From NCBI GenBank assembly GCA_900754955.1, contig CAAEEV010000145.1, forward strand, positions 1 through 16,031: a DNA stretch of 16,031 nucleotides. The letters run 5' to 3'. Under the pieces are notes generated by a model that worked only from the letters and a program-made list of their open reading frames with translations, had not been told where the DNA came from and ran no database searches. This DNA is from Eggerthellaceae bacterium (GTDB taxonomy: Bacteria > Actinomycetota > Coriobacteriia > Coriobacteriales > Eggerthellaceae). Every line of letters starts with the position of its first letter. Position 1 is the first letter of the stretch. The translations under genes and the position numbers were made by a program. Positions 13,624-16,031 of this stretch are shown one piece after another.

Positions 13624-15036
13624 ATGAACAAGAAGGAACGGGGCGCCGTCGAGGCGGTGCACTTCATCGGCGTCGGCGGCGTCGGCATGAGCGGCATTGC
13701 GCATGTGGCGCATGACCAGGGCATGCGCGTGAGCGGCTCCGACCTCAAGGAAAGCCGCTACACCAAGCAGCTCGAGGAGCTCGGCGTGCAGGTGTTCATC
13801 GGCCAGAAGGCGTCGAACATACCGGAGGGAGACCCCACGGTGGTCGTCTCCACGGCCATTCTCGGGAACAACCCCGAACTCATCGAGGCGCAGCGGCGGG
13901 GGCTTACCATCTGCCATCGCGCCGAGATGCTCGCGCGCCTCGGCCGCGGGCTCGACACGCTTGCCGTCGCGGGCACGCACGGCAAGACCACCACGTCCTC
14001 GATGCTCGCCTCCACGCTCGACGCGATGGGGGCGTCTCCGACGTTCCTCATTGGCGGCATCGTGCGCTCATGGGGCACGAACGCGCACTCGGGATCGGGC
14101 CGCTACTACGTGGTAGAGGCGGACGAATCCGACAAGTCGTTCACGTACCTCTCGCCTGCGGCGGTCATTGTCACCAACATCGAACCCGACCATCTCGACC
14201 ACTATGCGAACGTCGAGGAGATCTACGATCAGTTCGGCAAGTTCATCTCGTCGGTTCCCGCGGGCGGTCCGGTCGTGGTGTGCGGCGACGACGAGGCGCT
14301 CTGCGCACTCGCGCGGCGCACGTGCGACAACGTCATCACCTACGGCTTCTCCGAGGGCTGCGATGCCCGTGTCGTCTCCTACGAGCCGCACGGCGTCGGC
14401 TCGACGTTCACGCTTCGTCTGCCCGACGGCCGCGAGGTGAGCGGTTCCATCAAGCAGAACCCGGGACGCCACAACGTGGCGAACGGCGCTGCGGTGCTCA
14501 CCCTGCTTAACGCGCTCGGCCTCGACGTCGAGCTTGCGGCCCGCAAGCTCGCGGAGTTCTCGGGCGTACGTCGCCGGTTCGACCTCGTCGGCGAGGCGGC
14601 GGGCGTCACCGTCGTCGACGACTACGCGCACCATCCCACCGAGATCGCCGCCACCATCGCCGCGGCGCGCGCTCTCGACTTCAAGCGCATCCATGTGCTG
14701 TTCCAGCCGCATCGCTACTCGCGCGCGTCGCTTTTCACCGAGGTGCTGCACGATGAGTTCGGCAGCGCGTTCGATCAGGCCGACACCGTCACGTTCATGG
14801 ACGTGTACTCGGCGGGCGAGGCTCCCATCCCCGGCATCAACGGCAAGACGTTCCTCAACGTGGTGCTCGAGCACGAGGGCCATCCCGAGGCGCGTTTCGT
14901 CCAGCGCCGCATCGACGTGGCGGCGGCGATGGCCGAGATCGCCGAGCCGGGCGACCTCGTCATCACGATGGGCGCGGGCGACGTGACGAGCGTCGGCCCC
15001 CACATCCTCGACGTGCTGCGGGGCAGCGAGGGCTAG
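13624..15036 (+). CDS. murC: UDP-N-acetylmuramate--L-alanine ligase MurC
   Basis: MurC is the first cytoplasmic Mur ligase and adds L-alanine to UDP-MurNAc. The product has 470 residues, typical of the family. The N-terminal UDP-binding loop IGVGGVGMSGIA is at 15-26. The ATP loop AGTHGKTTT is at 116-124, with the GTHGK form characteristic of MurC. EADESDKSF (165-173), NIEPDHLDHY (185-194) and DDYAHHPTE (332-340) are further signatures. PHRYSR follows in the C-terminal domain. GAGGGAGG (13606-13613) precedes the ATG by ten bases. This gene is separated from murG by 77 bases with a possible promoter, and is followed one base later by murB. Confidence 0.96.
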   Translation: MNKKERGAVEAVHFIGVGGVGMSGIAHVAHDQGMRVSGSDLKESRYTKQLEELGVQVFIGQKASNIPEGDPTVVVSTAILGNNPELIEAQRRGLTICHRAEMLARLGRGLDTLAVAGTHGKTTTSSMLASTLDAMGASPTFLIGGIVRSWGTNAHSGSGRYYVVEADESDKSFTYLSPAAVIVTNIEPDHLDHYANVEEIYDQFGKFISSVPAGGPVVVCGDDEALCALARRTCDNVITYGFSEGCDARVVSYEPHGVGSTFTLRLPDGREVSGSIKQNPGRHNVANGAAVLTLLNALGLDVELAARKLAEFSGVRRRFDLVGEAAGVTVVDDYAHHPTEIAATIAAARALDFKRIHVLFQPHRYSRASLFTEVLHDEFGSAFDQADTVTFMDVYSAGEAPIPGINGKTFLNVVLEHEGHPEARFVQRRIDVAAAMAEIAEPGDLVITMGAGDVTSVGPHILDVLRGSEG

Positions 15037-15037
15037 C

Positions 15038-15964
15038 ATGGCGGCCCGGCACGCGTCGCCGCTGCAGTCACTGCTCGTTGACGAGCGATTCGACGGCGAT
15101 ATCTACGCACACGAGCCGCTGGCTCGCCATACCACCTACCGCATCGGCGGTCCTGCGCGCTTCTACGTGCGCGTGTCCTCGATCGGGGCGCTGCTCCATC
15201 TCGTGCGCGTGTGCGAGCAGGAGGGCATCCCCTGGATCGTGATCGGGAAGGGATCGAACCTGCTCGTGTCCGACGAGGGCTTCGCGGGCGTGGCCATCTC
15301 GCTCGGTCGCGACTTCCGCTCGTTTCGCGTCGATGAGGAGCGCAACCGCATCATCGCCGGCGCGGGCGTGCTGCTCTCCGCCGTGGTACAGGAGGCGTTT
15401 CGCCGTTCGCTCGCGGGCCTCGAGTTCGCCGTGGGCACGCCGGGGACAGTCGGGGGCGCGCTGCGCATGAACGCTGGCGCGCGCGACGAGTGGATCGGCG
15501 CCCACGTGGCCTCGGTCACGACGTTCTCGCCGCGTACCGGGCTCGTGCGCCGTCTCGGCTCTGAGATCTCCTGGGGTTACCGCACCTCGTCGTTCGAGCC
15601 GGACGAGACGATCCTCGAATGCGAGTTGATCGTGGAGCCCGCCGATCCGTTCTACATCCGCGGTAAGATGGAGGCGAACCTCGCGCGCCGCAAGAAGACC
15701 CAGCCGGTGAACGAGGCGTGCTGCGGCAGCGTGTTCCGCAATCCCGAAGGGGCCTCGGCTGCCGCGCTCATCGAGCAGCTCGGGCTCAAGGGCCTCACGG
15801 TCGGGGGCGCGCAGGTGTCCGATAAGCATGCGAACTTCATTGTCAACACGGGTGAGGCGACCGCGCGCGACGTGCGGGAGCTCATCGCCTTGATCGAACG
15901 TAAGGTTTTTGAGGCATATGGCATCGAGCTCACGCCAGAAGTCCGGTTCGTCGGGTTCAACTAG
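15038..15964 (+). CDS. murB: UDP-N-acetylenolpyruvoylglucosamine reductase MurB
   Basis: MurB is an FAD-containing, NADPH-dependent enzyme that reduces UDP-GlcNAc-enolpyruvate to UDP-MurNAc, the substrate of MurC. The product has 308 residues, the length of type II MurB as found in Gram-positive bacteria. HTTYRIGGPA (31-40), IGKGSNLLV (69-77), VGTPGTVGGALRMNAGA (132-148) and GYRTSSF (180-186) belong to the FAD-binding and substrate regions. CCGSVFRNP (228-236) contains Ser231, the expected proton donor. ELTPEVRFVG at the C-terminus carries the conserved Glu. GAGGG (15028-15032) lies five bases before the ATG, and the gene starts one base after the murC stop. Its last 47 bases overlap the start of the next frame. 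Confidence 0.96.
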   Translation: MAARHASPLQSLLVDERFDGDIYAHEPLARHTTYRIGGPARFYVRVSSIGALLHLVRVCEQEGIPWIVIGKGSNLLVSDEGFAGVAISLGRDFRSFRVDEERNRIIAGAGVLLSAVVQEAFRRSLAGLEFAVGTPGTVGGALRMNAGARDEWIGAHVASVTTFSPRTGLVRRLGSEISWGYRTSSFEPDETILECELIVEPADPFYIRGKMEANLARRKKTQPVNEACCGSVFRNPEGASAAALIEQLGLKGLTVGGAQVSDKHANFIVNTGEATARDVRELIALIERKVFEAYGIELTPEVRFVGFN

Positions 15965-16031
15965 GCCCGCCGCGCCGCATGCGGGCGGATCGAACAATCC
16001 GCGGCTGAAGGCGTCTCGCGCCGCACGTGCC
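15918..16031 (+). CDS. ftsQ: Probable FtsQ, N-terminal cytoplasmic segment (partial; 3' end outside window)
   Basis: An open frame starts at ATG 15918, inside the end of murB in another frame, and runs without a stop for 38 codons to the window edge. GAGG (15911-15914) lies three bases before the ATG, and AAGG (15902-15905) further upstream. The peptide begins MASSSRQKSGSSG and continues with Pro, Gly, Asn, Lys and Arg. It looks like a basic, disordered cytoplasmic tail of a bitopic membrane protein. FtsQ/DivIB, the divisome scaffold protein, has such a tail, and ftsQ normally follows murB in dcw clusters. No conserved domain is visible in what remains, so the name rests on position and composition. 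Confidence 0.6.
   Translation, partial: MASSSRQKSGSSGSTRPAAPHAGGSNNPRLKASRAARA

Overview
This window is a division and cell wall (dcw) cluster from a high-GC, Gram-positive bacterium. Strongly GC-biased codons, the gene order mraZ-rsmH-ftsL-ftsI-murE-murF-mraY-murD-ftsW-murG-murC-murB-(ftsQ), and a meso-diaminopimelate-type MurE all fit an actinobacterium. A member of the Coriobacteriia (Eggerthellaceae-like) is my best guess. That placement is inferred from composition and gene order, not proved.

Layout. Bases 2-139 are the 3' end of pyrG (CTP synthase). A GC-rich gap (140-268) holds a hairpin and a weak -10-like hexamer. A complete XerC/XerD-type tyrosine recombinase follows (269-1183). 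Then comes a 604-base non-coding region (1184-1787), the only long gap in the window. Its first half is GC-rich and carries four copies of a 15-mer that reads TGGGG-N5-TGGGN on the minus strand. Its second half is AT-rich. It ends in a promoter (TTGCAT, 17-base spacer, TAGGAT) whose spacer contains TGGGG-CATCG-TGGGG on the plus strand, the binding pattern known for MraZ. From 1788 to the end, all genes lie on the plus strand with gaps of a few bases, shared bases or short spacers, as expected of one long operon.

How the genes work together. MraZ probably represses its own promoter and so the operon. RsmH methylates 16S rRNA. MurC, MurD, MurE and MurF, with MurB supplying UDP-MurNAc, build the UDP-MurNAc-pentapeptide. 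MraY and MurG turn it into lipid I and lipid II at the membrane. FtsW polymerises the glycan and FtsI cross-links it at the septum. FtsL and FtsQ are bitopic scaffold proteins of the divisome. The window ends inside a reading frame that overlaps the murB 3' end and is probably the start of ftsQ.

The clearest unexplained signals are the array of MraZ-box-like 15-mers upstream of mraZ, a perfect 26-base palindrome inside murG, a terminator-like hairpin in the 5' coding part of ftsI, possible internal promoters before murE and murC, and a KTS in place of the usual KTG motif in FtsI. I found no RNA genes, insertion sequences, CRISPR arrays or prophage genes.
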